A stretch of DNA of 29,001 bases from Oscillospiraceae bacterium. GTDB lineage: Bacteria; Bacillota_A; Clostridia; Oscillospirales; Oscillospiraceae. Location of the stretch: NCBI GenBank assembly GCA_017505505.1, contig JAFVPA010000007.1:1-29001 (forward strand), in the 5' to 3' direction. A model generated the notes under the pieces. That model did not search any database and was not told where the DNA came from. It saw nothing but the letters and a program-made list of their open reading frames with translations. Position numbers and translations under genes: made by a program. Of this stretch, positions 6,680-14,284 are shown piece after piece (position 1 is the first letter of the stretch; every line of letters starts with the position of its first letter).

Positions 6680-8239
6680 ATGGAAAAACCTATTGTTCTT
6701 GTAATCATGGACGGTGTCGGCAAGGGTGACGGCGGCAGCGGTGACGCTGTTGCGGTTGCCAAGACCCCCACTCTGGACCATCTGCTGGCTACCTGCCCCC
6801 ATACTTATCTGAAGGCCCACGGCACTGCTGTCGGCCTGCCCAGCGATGACGATATGGGCAACTCCGAAGTCGGCCACAACGCACTTGGCTGCGGCCAGGT
6901 CTACTCCCAGGGTGCCAAGCTGGTTGGCGAATCCATCGAAAACGGCGCTCTGTACGCTTCCAACACCTGGAAAGAGCTGGTTGCCAACGCAGCCGGTAAG
7001 GCCATGCACTTCATCGGCCTGCTGTCCGACGGCAATGTCCATTCCAATATCAATCATCTGATCGCCCTGCTGCGGCAGGCTCATGCCGAGGGCGTCAAGA
7101 AGGCCTACTGCCACATCCTGCTGGATGGCCGTGACGTTCCCGCCACCTCTGCTCCCGAGTATGTGGATATGCTGGAGAAGGTCCTCGCTGAGCTGAACAC
7201 CGAAGGCTGCGACTACGCCATCGCTTCCGGCGGCGGCCGTATGCAGGTCACCATGGACCGCTACGAGGCCAACTGGGCTATGGTGGAGCGTGGTTGGAGA
7301 ACTCACGTTCAGGGCCAGGGCCGTATGTTCGCTTCCGCCAACGAGGCTATCGAGACCTACCGGGCTGAGACCGGCTGCATCGACCAGGACCTGCCCGCTT
7401 TCGTGGTGGCCCGCAACGGTGAGCCTGTGGCGAAGATCAACAACGGCGACAGCGTCATCCTGTTCAACTTCCGCGGCGACCGTGCCCAGGAAATTTCCCT
7501 GGCCTTCGACCGGAAGAACTTCAACAAGTTCGACCGGGGCGATTACACCGGTGTCAAGTTCGCCGGTATGCTGCAGTACGACGGCGACCTGAACATCCCC
7601 GAGAACTACCTGGTTCAGCCCCCTGTTATCACCAACACCCTGACTGAGGTGCTCTGCGCCGCCGGTGTTACCGAGTATGCCCTGTCTGAGACGCAGAAGT
7701 ACGGCCACGTGACTTACTTCTGGAACGGCAACCGCTCCGGCAAGGTCTGCGAGGAGCTGGAAGTCTACGAGGAGATCCCCTCCGATGTTATCCCCTTCGA
7801 GCAGGCTCCCGCTATGAAGTCCAAGGAGATCACCGAGAAGATGGTGGAGAACATGGCCTCCAAGAAGTTCCAGTTCCTGCGCTGCAACTTCCCCAACGGC
7901 GATATGGTTGGCCACACCGGCGTTATGGACGCTGTCGTCTACGCTATGGAGTGCGTTGACAACGGTCTGAAGGCCATCATCGAGGCTGCTGACAAGTACG
8001 GCTACACCGTGCTGATCACCGCCGACCATGGCAACGCTGACCAGATGACCGAGACCAAGAAGGGCAAGACCTCTGTCCGTACCGCCCATTCCCTGAACCC
8101 CGTTCCCTTCATCATCTACGACAAGGATAACGAGTGGACCATCAAGGACGGCGCCTACGGCCTGGCAAACGTTGCCCCCACCGTGGTCAAGATGATGGGT
8201 CTGACCGCTCCCGAGTGCTGGGAAGCTTCTATGGTATAA
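6680..8239 (+). CDS. gpmI: 2,3-bisphosphoglycerate-independent phosphoglycerate mutase
   Basis: This cytosolic glycolytic and gluconeogenic enzyme interconverts 3- and 2-phosphoglycerate through a phosphoserine intermediate and two Mn ions. The 519-residue protein has the alkaline-phosphatase-superfamily features expected: VLVIMDGVG at the N-terminus (Asp11), the catalytic Ser62 in DMGNSEVGHN, HILLDGRDVPATSA in the substrate-binding insert domain, FNFRGDRAQE, the CNFPNGDMVGHTG segment, and TADHGNADQM near the C-terminus. Length is close to the usual 505-515. ATG at 6680 follows a GGAGG sequence by 9 bases. Codon use is strongly biased towards high expression, unlike recG. It has its own promoter; a repeat separates it from the next gene. 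Confidence 0.98.
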   Translation: MEKPIVLVIMDGVGKGDGGSGDAVAVAKTPTLDHLLATCPHTYLKAHGTAVGLPSDDDMGNSEVGHNALGCGQVYSQGAKLVGESIENGALYASNTWKELVANAAGKAMHFIGLLSDGNVHSNINHLIALLRQAHAEGVKKAYCHILLDGRDVPATSAPEYVDMLEKVLAELNTEGCDYAIASGGGRMQVTMDRYEANWAMVERGWRTHVQGQGRMFASANEAIETYRAETGCIDQDLPAFVVARNGEPVAKINNGDSVILFNFRGDRAQEISLAFDRKNFNKFDRGDYTGVKFAGMLQYDGDLNIPENYLVQPPVITNTLTEVLCAAGVTEYALSETQKYGHVTYFWNGNRSGKVCEELEVYEEIPSDVIPFEQAPAMKSKEITEKMVENMASKKFQFLRCNFPNGDMVGHTGVMDAVVYAMECVDNGLKAIIEAADKYGYTVLITADHGNADQMTETKKGKTSVRTAHSLNPVPFIIYDKDNEWTIKDGAYGLANVAPTVVKMMGLTAPECWEASMV

Positions 8240-8255
8240 CCAGAAGATAAGAACC

Positions 8256-8363
8256 GTAGGGTGGGGGCTTGCCCCCACCGCGATTCGAACGATATATCCC
8301 TGTATCGCCCGCTGGGCGATGTGATCCGTAAGGATCACCGGTGGGGGCAAGCCTCCACCCTAC
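8256..8363. repeat. family A element, 108-bp copy
   Basis: The left arm GTAGGGTGGGGGCTTGCC pairs with the right arm GGCAAGCCTCCACCCTAC. The core holds further short hairpins (TATCGCCC-GCTGGGCGAT and GTGATCC-GTAA-GGATCAC). The element begins 16 bases after the gpmI stop and ends about 20 bases before the YloU ribosome binding site. Confidence 0.85.
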
Positions 8364-8395
8364 AGAATCCTATAAAATTTTGGAGGTACTGATCT

Positions 8396-8746
8396 ATGGT
8401 TCGTCATGAAAATGAGAACGGCAGCGTGAACGTCAGCACCAATGTGTATACCGACATCGTGGGTACCGCCGCGGCCAACTGCTTCGGCGTGAAGGGCATG
8501 GCAGCCCGGAGCCTGACGGATGGCGTTTATCATCTGCTGCGTAAGGAGTCTGTGGGCAAGGGCGTGAAGGTCCAGTTCCATGAGGATGGCTCCATTTCCA
8601 TCGACCTGCACATCGCTGTGGACAACGTGAATATGAACGCCGTGGGCGCATCCATCATTTCCGAAGTCCGCCACCAGGTCACCAAGTGCACTGGCACCCA
8701 GGTCCGGGCTGTCAACGTCTATATCGATTCCATGATGATCGGCTGA
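8396..8746 (+). CDS. Asp23/Gls24-family protein YloU
   Basis: This 116-residue Asp23/Gls24 domain protein carries family features: GSVNVSTNVYTDIVGTAAANCFGVKGMA at the start, a central GVKVQFHEDGSISIDLHIAVD, and ISEVRHQVTKCTGTQVRAVNVYID. The family includes membrane-associated or envelope-stress proteins, and the one next to fakA (YloU in Bacillus) has no fixed biochemical role. It is translated from ATG 8396 with GGAGG 8 bases upstream. The next gene starts 20 bases after its stop, so the two form the conserved yloU-fakA pair. No transmembrane segment is visible, so any membrane association would be through a partner. Confidence 0.92.
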   Translation: MVRHENENGSVNVSTNVYTDIVGTAAANCFGVKGMAARSLTDGVYHLLRKESVGKGVKVQFHEDGSISIDLHIAVDNVNMNAVGASIISEVRHQVTKCTGTQVRAVNVYIDSMMIG

Positions 8747-8766
8747 TATACGGAGGTATAAATTAA

Positions 8767-10398
8767 GTGAAACAGATTATCAACGGCGCCGATCTTCGCA
8801 GAATGATCATCAGCGCTGCTGCTGCGATAGAGATCAACAAGCAGGCCCTGAACGACCTGAACGTGTTCCCCGTCCCCGACGGCGACACCGGCACCAATAT
8901 GTCCATGACCATCAACGCCGCTGCCGGCGACCTGCGCAAGACCGAGGATCCCGCTCTGGGTCAGGCTGCAAAGGTGGCTGCCTCCGCCATGCTGCGGGGC
9001 GCAAGAGGCAACTCCGGCGTTATCCTCAGCCTGCTGTTCCGGGGTATCTCCAAGCGGCTGAAGGGCGCGGACCATGCAGACGGCGTTCTGTGGGCTGAGG
9101 CTCTGCAGGAGGGCGTGGATGCCGCCTACAAGGCTGTCATGAAGCCCGCCGAGGGCACCATCCTGACCGTCTCCCGCCTGGCTGCTGCCAAGGCTACCGA
9201 GGCTGCCAAGGAGAACAACCACATCGAGTTCGTCCATGCCGCTGCCATTGAAGAGGCCAAGATCGCGCTGGCCAACACCGTCAACCAGAACCCCGTGCTG
9301 AAGAAGGCCGGCGTTGTGGACGCAGGCGGCAAGGGCTGGCTGGTGGCTCTGGAGGCCATGATGGCTTCCCTCCAGGGCAACGATGTCATCGTTCCCGAGG
9401 GTGTGGCTGCTGCCGACGTGAAGGAATCCGCCAACTTTGACGATTTCGACACCGACGACATCACCTTCACCTACTGCACCGAGTTCATCATCCAGCGGGA
9501 GAACGACAACGATCCCGAAAAGCTGAGAGACTTCCTGTCCAGCCTGGGCGACAGCCTGGTCCTGGTGGACGACGACGAGATCATCAAGGTCCACGTCCAT
9601 ACCAATGACCCCGGAAAGGCTCTGCATGAGGCCATCGACTACGGCTCTTTCGTCACCGTGAAGATCGAGAACATGCGCCTGCAGCACACCGAGAAGGTCA
9701 TGACCGAGGCCGAGAAGGCTCCCAAGATTGCCGAACCTGAGAAGGCTCTGGGCGTTGTCTCCGTCTGTGCAGGCGACGGCCTGGCAGACGTGTTCCTGAA
9801 TCTGGGCGTTGACCAGATCATCTCCGGCGGTCAGACCATGAACCCCAGCACCCAGGATATCCTGGAGGCTGTCAACAAGGTCCCCGCTGAGACGGTCTTC
9901 GTTCTGCCCAACAACAAGAACATCATCATGGCTGCCGAGCAGGTGGCCGGCCTGACCCCCAAGAACGTGGTGGTCATCCCCTCCAAGACCGTACCCCAGG
10001 GCGTGACCGCTATGCTGGGCTTCAACCCCGAGGGCTCCATTGAGGAGAACACCGAGGCGCTGACCGAGGCCCTGTCCACCGTGGACACCATGCAGATCAC
10101 CTATGCCGCCCGGAATTCCGATTTCGACGGCTACGATATCCACGAGGGCGACTACCTGGCCCTGTACGGCAATCAGCTCTTCGGCACCAGCCAGGATATC
10201 AAGGTGTTGCTGAAATCCCTGGCCGAGAAGGTCCGGGACGATGGCAAGGAGTATATCACCATCTACTACGGCGCGGATGTGAAGGAAAAGCACGCTCAGA
10301 AGGCTGCTGACCTGTTTGCTGACATCTGCCCCAATGCAGACGTGAACCTCCTGAACGGCGGCCAGCCTGTTTACTACTATCTGATCTCCGCAGAATAA
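8767..10398 (+). CDS. fakA: DAK2-domain kinase YloV/FakA (fatty acid kinase subunit)
   Basis: FakA phosphorylates fatty acids held by FakB binding proteins so that they can enter phospholipid synthesis. The 543-residue product has a DhaL-like N-terminal kinase domain with DGDTGTNM (residues 38-45, Mg-ATP site), RGARGNSGVILS (about 77-88), EGTILTV and VVDAGGKGW. A middle region follows with FTYCTEFII, GDSLVLVDDDEIIKVHVHT and NDPGKAL. The C-terminal domain contains VFVLPNNKNIIMAA. Length and order match the family. The GTG start has GGAGG 9 bases upstream. No fakB (DegV family) gene is in the window. Some DAK2/YloV proteins are annotated only as DhaK-like; the fatty acid role is inferred from family knowledge. 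Confidence 0.93.
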   Translation: MKQIINGADLRRMIISAAAAIEINKQALNDLNVFPVPDGDTGTNMSMTINAAAGDLRKTEDPALGQAAKVAASAMLRGARGNSGVILSLLFRGISKRLKGADHADGVLWAEALQEGVDAAYKAVMKPAEGTILTVSRLAAAKATEAAKENNHIEFVHAAAIEEAKIALANTVNQNPVLKKAGVVDAGGKGWLVALEAMMASLQGNDVIVPEGVAAADVKESANFDDFDTDDITFTYCTEFIIQRENDNDPEKLRDFLSSLGDSLVLVDDDEIIKVHVHTNDPGKALHEAIDYGSFVTVKIENMRLQHTEKVMTEAEKAPKIAEPEKALGVVSVCAGDGLADVFLNLGVDQIISGGQTMNPSTQDILEAVNKVPAETVFVLPNNKNIIMAAEQVAGLTPKNVVVIPSKTVPQGVTAMLGFNPEGSIEENTEALTEALSTVDTMQITYAARNSDFDGYDIHEGDYLALYGNQLFGTSQDIKVLLKSLAEKVRDDGKEYITIYYGADVKEKHAQKAADLFADICPNADVNLLNGGQPVYYYLISAE

Positions 10399-10448
10399 AG
10401 CAAAAACGTACGCCCGTTGCCCAACCAGGGCGGCGGGCTGTTTGCTTT
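10397..10448 (+). terminator. long hairpin after fakA
   Basis: AAAGCAAA (10397-10404, overlapping the TAA stop) pairs with TTTGCTTT (10441-10448). Inside this, GCCCG/CGGGC and GCCC/GGGC form a strong inner stem. No U-run follows in the gene direction beyond the TTTGCTTT arm itself, so termination is likely but not textbook. Confidence 0.6.
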
Positions 10449-10462
10449 GGGAATGAGAAGAT

Positions 10463-10662
10463 AAATTGTAGTTTAGCTGTGCAGAAACGAAAAACGCATG
10501 TCATTGCGAGGAGGCCAAAGGCCGACGTGGCAATCTCCCTGCAAGTTTGCGGTTGCTAGCATTTTATGCTTCTGCGCGGATATTTGGAGGGGATTGCCAC
10601 GCCAGTGTGCGCACTGGCTCGCAATGACATCCACGTTTCGATGGTGTGATAAACGATAATTT
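10463..10662. repeat. family C repeat, copy 1 (200 bp)
   Basis: The ends are AAATTGTAGTTTA and TAAACGATAATTT, extended by GATA/TATC to 16-bp arms. Inside, TGTCATTGCGAGGAGGCC and GGCTCGCAATGACA face each other, as do GTGGCAATC and GATTGCCAC. The copy at 25875-26074 is the same 200 bp in inverse orientation and almost identical. There is no open frame of note. Confidence 0.93.
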
Positions 10663-10681
10663 ATCGGTGTATGGAACCTAA

Positions 10682-10712
10682 CCTCCCGGCATAAGCTATC
10701 CCGATAAGGAGG
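10682..10712 (+). promoter_or_regulatory. possible SD-masking hairpin before the BrkB-family gene
   Basis: CCTCC (10682-10686) is complementary to the GGAGG of the ribosome binding site (10708-10712), and CGG/CCG can add three further pairs inside. The hairpin would hide the Shine-Dalgarno sequence. It is short and may be chance. Confidence 0.25.
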
Positions 10713-10719
10713 GATGGCG

Positions 10720-11544
10720 ATGCGGGAATTTCCACGGGGTGGGCTCATCGGGAAAGCGGTCCACTTTGGTCGGGCTGTGGCAGCGCTGCGGATTCCGCTG
10801 TATGCGGCCAATGCCAGCTTCTTCATTGTGCTGGCGGTGTTTCCCGCCTTGTTGTTGCTGCTGGGATTGCTGCGGTATACCCCGCTGGAGGTCGAACGGC
10901 TGGGAGAGATGCTCTCCGGTGTCCTTCCGGAAGCCCTGTTGGAAAGCGCGGAAGAGCTGATCCTGCTGACCTATGACAATACCTCCGGGGCGGCCCTGGG
11001 ACTTTCTGCGGTGACCACATTGTGGTCCGCCAGCCGGGGGATCTACGGACTGCTCATCGGCCTGAACGGGGTGTATGGGGTGGCGGAGGACCGGGGATAC
11101 TTTTATACCCGGCTCGTCAGCGTGGCATATACCTTTGCCTTTCTCGTTGTGCTGCTGCTGACGCTGGCGCTGCATGTATTCGGAACCCGGCTGTTTGGTT
11201 TGCTGCGCAGTGCGTCCCGTCCCTTTTTCCGGTTTCTTGCGGATATTATTGATTTTCGTTTCTTCCTGCTGCTGTTTCTGCAGACGGGGATCTTTACCGC
11301 CATGTTCATGGCTTTGCCCAATCAAAAGAATCGGTTCTGGGACAGCCTGCCCGGGGCACTGCTGGCCTCTTCCGGATGGCTGGTGTTTTCGGACCTGTAT
11401 TCCATCTATGTGGAGCATTTCGCCCACCTGAGCAATGTCTATGGGTCCGTGTACGCCGTGGCCCTGAGTATGCTGTGGCTGTACTGCTGCATGGCCATCG
11501 TGTTTTACGGCGGGGCCTTGAACCGGTATCTGATGGAGCGGTAG
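10720..11544 (+). CDS. YihY/BrkB-family membrane protein
   Basis: This 274-residue polytopic membrane protein belongs to the YihY/virulence factor BrkB family. It has about six membrane helices, including PLYAANASFFIVLAVFPALLLLLGLL at the start, the conserved ALGLSAVTTLWSASRG loop (the SA..G signature), RLVSVAYTFAFLVVLLLTL, and LPGALLASSGWLVFSDLYSIYVEH with YGSVYAVALSMLWLYCCMAIVFYGGALN at the end. Despite old labels as RNase BN, no nuclease motif is present and the function is unknown. The second ATG (10720) sits 7 bases after AAGGAGG, whereas the first (10714) touches it, so 10720 is preferred. A family B repeat overlaps the last bases of the stop codon. Confidence 0.9.
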   Translation: MREFPRGGLIGKAVHFGRAVAALRIPLYAANASFFIVLAVFPALLLLLGLLRYTPLEVERLGEMLSGVLPEALLESAEELILLTYDNTSGAALGLSAVTTLWSASRGIYGLLIGLNGVYGVAEDRGYFYTRLVSVAYTFAFLVVLLLTLALHVFGTRLFGLLRSASRPFFRFLADIIDFRFFLLLFLQTGIFTAMFMALPNQKNRFWDSLPGALLASSGWLVFSDLYSIYVEHFAHLSNVYGSVYAVALSMLWLYCCMAIVFYGGALNRYLMER

Positions 11545-11756
11545 ATTGTAGTTTATCTAAGCACCCTAATGCCCTCCCCTTTGGGGAGGGTGCCCCCGAA
11601 GGGGGCGGGAGAGGTGCGACAAGATGTTTGAACAATTACTGGCTTTCGGTGAAAACGCACCGCGGAAATACCTCTTCCGTCAGCCCTTCGGGCTGCCACC
11701 TTCCCCAAAGGGGAAGGCATCGGGTGCTGCCGCGCCAGTGCAATAAACGATAATTT
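11543..11756. repeat. family B repeat, copy 2 (214 bp)
   Basis: This copy has the same length and hairpin order as those at 2899 and 13317, bounded by AGATTGTAGTTTA and TAAACGATAATTT. Its first two bases are the last two of the TAG stop of the BrkB-family gene. Confidence 0.93.
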
Positions 11757-11838
11757 ATTTCCCAATTGTAAATTTTTTCCTTGTTTACGACCTGTTCACA
11801 GTTATTTCTTAGAATAATATTAAAAAGGAGGGGTCCGG

Positions 11839-12663
11839 ATGTTTGGATATGTGTCAGCCAATTTTGGGGAATTGACAAAGGAGCAGAAGCAGCGGTATAA
11901 TGCCATATATTGCGGTATCTGCCGGCGGATCCGGGTCCAGTCCGGACAGGCGGCCCGGATAGGGCTGAGCTATGATATGGCTTTCCTGGCTGCCTTGCTC
12001 ATGAGCCTGTATGAACCGGAGGAAGAAAGCGGAAAGCGGGCCTGTGCCCTGCATCCGGTGAAGCCCCGGGCCTGGGTGGATACCCCTTATGTCCAGTATG
12101 CGGCGGATATGAATGTGGCATTGGCCTACTATAACTTCCTGGATGACTGGGAGGATGACGGCAAACGCAGCGCGAAAATGATGGCGGAACTGTTTTCGAA
12201 ACACCTGCCGGAGATCGAGGGACGCTATCCCCGCCAGTGTGGGGCCATAAAAGACTGCATCACCCGGCTCAGCGAATTGGAAAAGGCGGGCTGCGGAAAT
12301 CCCGACGAACCGGCTGCCTGCTTTGGTGAGCTGATGGGAGAGCTGCTTACTTACGAGGAAGATATCTGGGCACCCACTTTGCGTCAGATGGGACAGGCCC
12401 TGGGCCGGTTCATCTACCTGCTGGACGCGGCCCTGGATTATGACAAAGATGCGAAAAAAGGAAAATACAACCCCTATCTTGCCATGGGCACCGGAAAAGA
12501 CTGGGCCCGGTGGGAAGAATACCTGGTGTTGACCATGGGCCGCTGCACGGCAAATTTTGAGAAGCTGCCCCTGGTTCAGGATAAGGCGCTGCTGGATAAC
12601 ATTCTCTACAGCGGCGTGTGGGTAAATTACAGAAGGAATCGAAAAGAGGAGGATCAGCCATGA
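11839..12663 (+). CDS. DUF5685-family protein
   Basis: This 274-residue soluble, mostly helical protein of the DUF5685 family has no established function. It begins [16 protein letters not shown] and has the family's YCGICRRI (Cys25-x2-Cys28) and [12 protein letters not shown] segments. A later CALH (Cys69, His72) could complete a metal site. Two Asp-rich motifs stand out: LDDWEDD (101-107) and [19 protein letters not shown] (194-212). Their form recalls the two Mg-diphosphate motifs of squalene/phytoene synthases. This resemblance is my inference from pattern and not a family annotation. ATG 11839 has AAGGAGGGG upstream. Its stop overlaps the start of the next gene by 4 bases (ATGA), so the two are translationally coupled. 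Confidence 0.8.
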   Translation: MFGYVSANFGELTKEQKQRYNAIYCGICRRIRVQSGQAARIGLSYDMAFLAALLMSLYEPEEESGKRACALHPVKPRAWVDTPYVQYAADMNVALAYYNFLDDWEDDGKRSAKMMAELFSKHLPEIEGRYPRQCGAIKDCITRLSELEKAGCGNPDEPAACFGELMGELLTYEEDIWAPTLRQMGQALGRFIYLLDAALDYDKDAKKGKYNPYLAMGTGKDWARWEEYLVLTMGRCTANFEKLPLVQDKALLDNILYSGVWVNYRRNRKEEDQP

Positions 12664-13313
12664 TCGACGATCCTTATAAGGTGCTGGGGCTGAGCCCCGA
12701 TGCTTCTGACGAGGAAGTAAAACGGGCTTACCGCCGGCTGGCAAAGAAATATCACCCGGACTTAAACCCCGGGGATCAGGAGGCGGCCCGGAAGATGCAG
12801 GAGGTCAACGCGGCCTACGAACAGATCAAGGACCCGGACAAGTTCCGCCAGCAGCAGAGCGGCTATGGCAGCAATGCTTACGGCGGTGGGTACTATGACC
12901 CCTTCGGAGGCTACCGCCAGCAGAGCTACGGCGGAAGCCAGAGCGGCGACCAGTACCAGCAGGCAGCGAGCCAATACATCCGCTTCGGCCGGTACCGGGA
13001 GGCGCTGAACGCCCTGCAGAGCAGCCCGGAGCGCAATGCCCGGTGGTATTATCTCAGCGCCCTGGCCAACGACGGGCTGGGCAACCAGGTGACGGCTTTG
13101 GAGCACATCCGCAAGGCTGTCAGCATGGACCCGGACAATCTGGAATATCAGCGTGTGTTGAGCCAGATCGAGCACGGCGGCGCGGCCTACCGCCAGCAGG
13201 CGGGGAACTTCCGTGGCTTCACCATGGGCGGGGATCCCTGCACGAACCTGTGCCTGTGTTATCTGTTCAACCTCTTCTGCTGCGGCGGCCGGGGCTGGAT
13301 CCTCTGCTGTTGA
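12660..13313 (+). CDS. J-domain protein with TPR and Cys-rich tail
   Basis: This 217-residue J-domain protein should stimulate the ATPase of DnaK. The J domain occupies residues 1-60 ([17 protein letters not shown] at 32-34, [11 protein letters not shown]). A Gly/Tyr/Gln-rich linker (about 65-98) leads to a tetratricopeptide-like helical region (about 99-170, with [14 protein letters not shown] and [16 protein letters not shown]). The tail has seven cysteines in its last 24 residues ([15 protein letters not shown] and ending ILCC) and is hydrophobic, which suggests metal binding or membrane association. It lacks the zinc and substrate domains of DnaJ proper. ATGA overlap couples it to the DUF5685 gene, so the two products probably act together. 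A family B repeat starts 3 bases after its stop. Confidence 0.88.
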   Translation: MIDDPYKVLGLSPDASDEEVKRAYRRLAKKYHPDLNPGDQEAARKMQEVNAAYEQIKDPDKFRQQQSGYGSNAYGGGYYDPFGGYRQQSYGGSQSGDQYQQAASQYIRFGRYREALNALQSSPERNARWYYLSALANDGLGNQVTALEHIRKAVSMDPDNLEYQRVLSQIEHGGAAYRQQAGNFRGFTMGGDPCTNLCLCYLFNLFCCGGRGWILCC

Positions 13314-13316
13314 GAT

Positions 13317-13530
13317 AAATTGTAGTTTAGCTGAGCACCCCAATGCCCTCCCCTTTGGGGAGGGTGCCCCCGAAGGGGGCGGGAGAGGTGCGGAAAGATG
13401 TTTGAAAAATTACCGGCTTTCGGCGAAAACGCATCGCAGAAATACCTCTTCCGTCAGCCCTTCGGGCTGCCACCTTCCCCAAAGGGGAAGGCATCGGGCG
13501 TTCCCGCGCCAGTGCGATAAACGATAATTT
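13317..13530. repeat. family B repeat, copy 3 (214 bp)
   Basis: Bounded by AAATTGTAGTTTA and TAAACGATAATTT with the family B hairpin set. It begins 3 bases after the TGA of the J-domain gene and ends 7 bases before the -35 box of the cobalamin riboswitch promoter. The three copies differ by only scattered substitutions. Confidence 0.93.
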
Positions 13531-13537
13531 ACATTGC

Positions 13538-13566
13538 TTGACACCACTCTTTTACCGTGCTACAAT
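13538..13566 (+). promoter_or_regulatory. sigma-A promoter of the B12 unit
   Basis: A perfect TTGACA (13538-13543) and TACAAT (13561-13566) are separated by 17 bp. The predicted start near 13573 is about 15 nt before the riboswitch P1 helix. Confidence 0.85.
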
Positions 13567-13587
13567 ATCCCTGACAATTTGATAACC

Positions 13588-13779
13588 CATTGCGTGGCAG
13601 GCGGGGCGGTTGGCTCCGGCTGCTGAACAAGATAACCGGGTGAAAATCCCGGACGGTACCGCCGCTGTATGTGCTGACGGGGTCGATCAAAGGCGAAAGC
13701 CGGTCACTGGGGGTTCCCGGGAAGGCAGATCGAACCTGCGTGAAAACGCGAAGGCATGAGTCAGAAGACCTACGCAATG
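13588..13779 (+). ncRNA. cobalamin riboswitch
   Basis: The aptamer is closed by P1, CATTGCGT (13588-13595) pairing with ACGCAATG (13772-13779). Inside are the class signatures GGGTGAAAATCCC, ACGGTACCGCCGCTGT, the GCCGGTCACTG segment, GGGAAGGCAGATCG, and the 3' GAGTCAGAAGACCTACGC. These match the conserved cobalamin (B12-box) core. It controls the DUF4430 and ECF S-component genes downstream. In this class, binding of adenosyl- or related cobalamin normally turns expression off. Confidence 0.95.
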
Positions 13780-13830
13780 TTGGCTCCTCATCCCTGCGTG
13801 ATTATGGGGGTGTGTTTGTCGCAGAAAAAC

Positions 13831-13873
13831 GGCTGCGGTGCTGATCAATGGCACCGCAGCCTATTTGCATCTT
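13831..13873 (+). terminator. expression-platform hairpin of the riboswitch
   Basis: A perfect 11-bp stem GGCTGCGGTGC / GCACCGCAGCC (13831-13841, 13851-13861) is followed by the T-rich TATTTGCATCTTT and then the AGGAGG of the next gene. It is most likely the attenuating terminator, although the T-tract is interrupted. Confidence 0.65.
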
Positions 13874-13888
13874 TAGGAGGAAAGAAAC

Positions 13889-14284
13889 ATGAAGAACAAG
13901 AAACTGATCATCGCCATCATCGCCCTCGTGGCCGTCGTTGCCCTTATGGCCGGACTTTCCGTAGCGGCCAAGCCGGAAACGGTGGAGGGCAGCAAGCAGG
14001 TCACGGTGCAGATCGTCTACCAGGACGGCACGGAAAAAAGCATGGAGTATGGCACCGACCTGGAATACCTGTCCGAGCTGCTGCTGGAAAAGGAACTGGT
14101 GACGGGCTACGCTTCCGAGGAATACGGCTTCACCATCGAATCTGTGGACGGCATTACCTTGGACTGGGAGAAGGATGGCGCGTACTGGGCCCTGTATGAA
14201 GGGGAGGAATACGCCACCACCAGCGCGGCGGGCATCGTTCTGACAGACGGCGGGGTGTACAAGCTGGTGTATGAAACGTTCTGA
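13889..14284 (+). CDS. DUF4430 (transcobalamin-like) membrane-anchored protein
   Basis: This 131-residue protein has an N-terminal membrane segment (KKLIIAIIALVAVVALMAGLSVAA) and an extracellular DUF4430 domain. The domain includes VTVQIVYQDGTEKSMEYGTD, a GFTIESVDG strand, YWALYEGEEYATTSAAG (99-115) and TDGGVYKLVYE at the end. DUF4430 is related to the C-terminal domain of transcobalamin and intrinsic factor. No lipobox cysteine is present, so it is an uncleaved anchor or is cut after the Ala residues. The gene lies directly under a cobalamin riboswitch and overlaps the next gene, an ECF substrate-binding subunit, by 14 bases. A role in surface capture of a corrinoid or B12 precursor is inferred from these facts. 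AGGAGG lies 8 bases before ATG 13889. Confidence 0.88.
   Translation: MKNKKLIIAIIALVAVVALMAGLSVAAKPETVEGSKQVTVQIVYQDGTEKSMEYGTDLEYLSELLLEKELVTGYASEEYGFTIESVDGITLDWEKDGAYWALYEGEEYATTSAAGIVLTDGGVYKLVYETF

Noticed and set aside
6671..8350. 559-codon open frame on the minus strand opposite gpmI
   Set aside because: It is an antisense shadow of a highly expressed GC-rich gene. The translation has no recognisable domain and is dominated by Gly, His, Val and Leu; gpmI motifs on the other strand are complete.
8719..10293. 524-codon open frame on the minus strand opposite fakA
   Set aside because: Same artefact: low-complexity translation, no ribosome site, and fully covered by a gene with clear motifs.
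2899..13530. Regularly recurring 200-214-bp repeats as a CRISPR or tandem array
   Set aside because: Copies are dispersed kilobases apart between unrelated genes, with no short direct repeats, spacers or cas genes.
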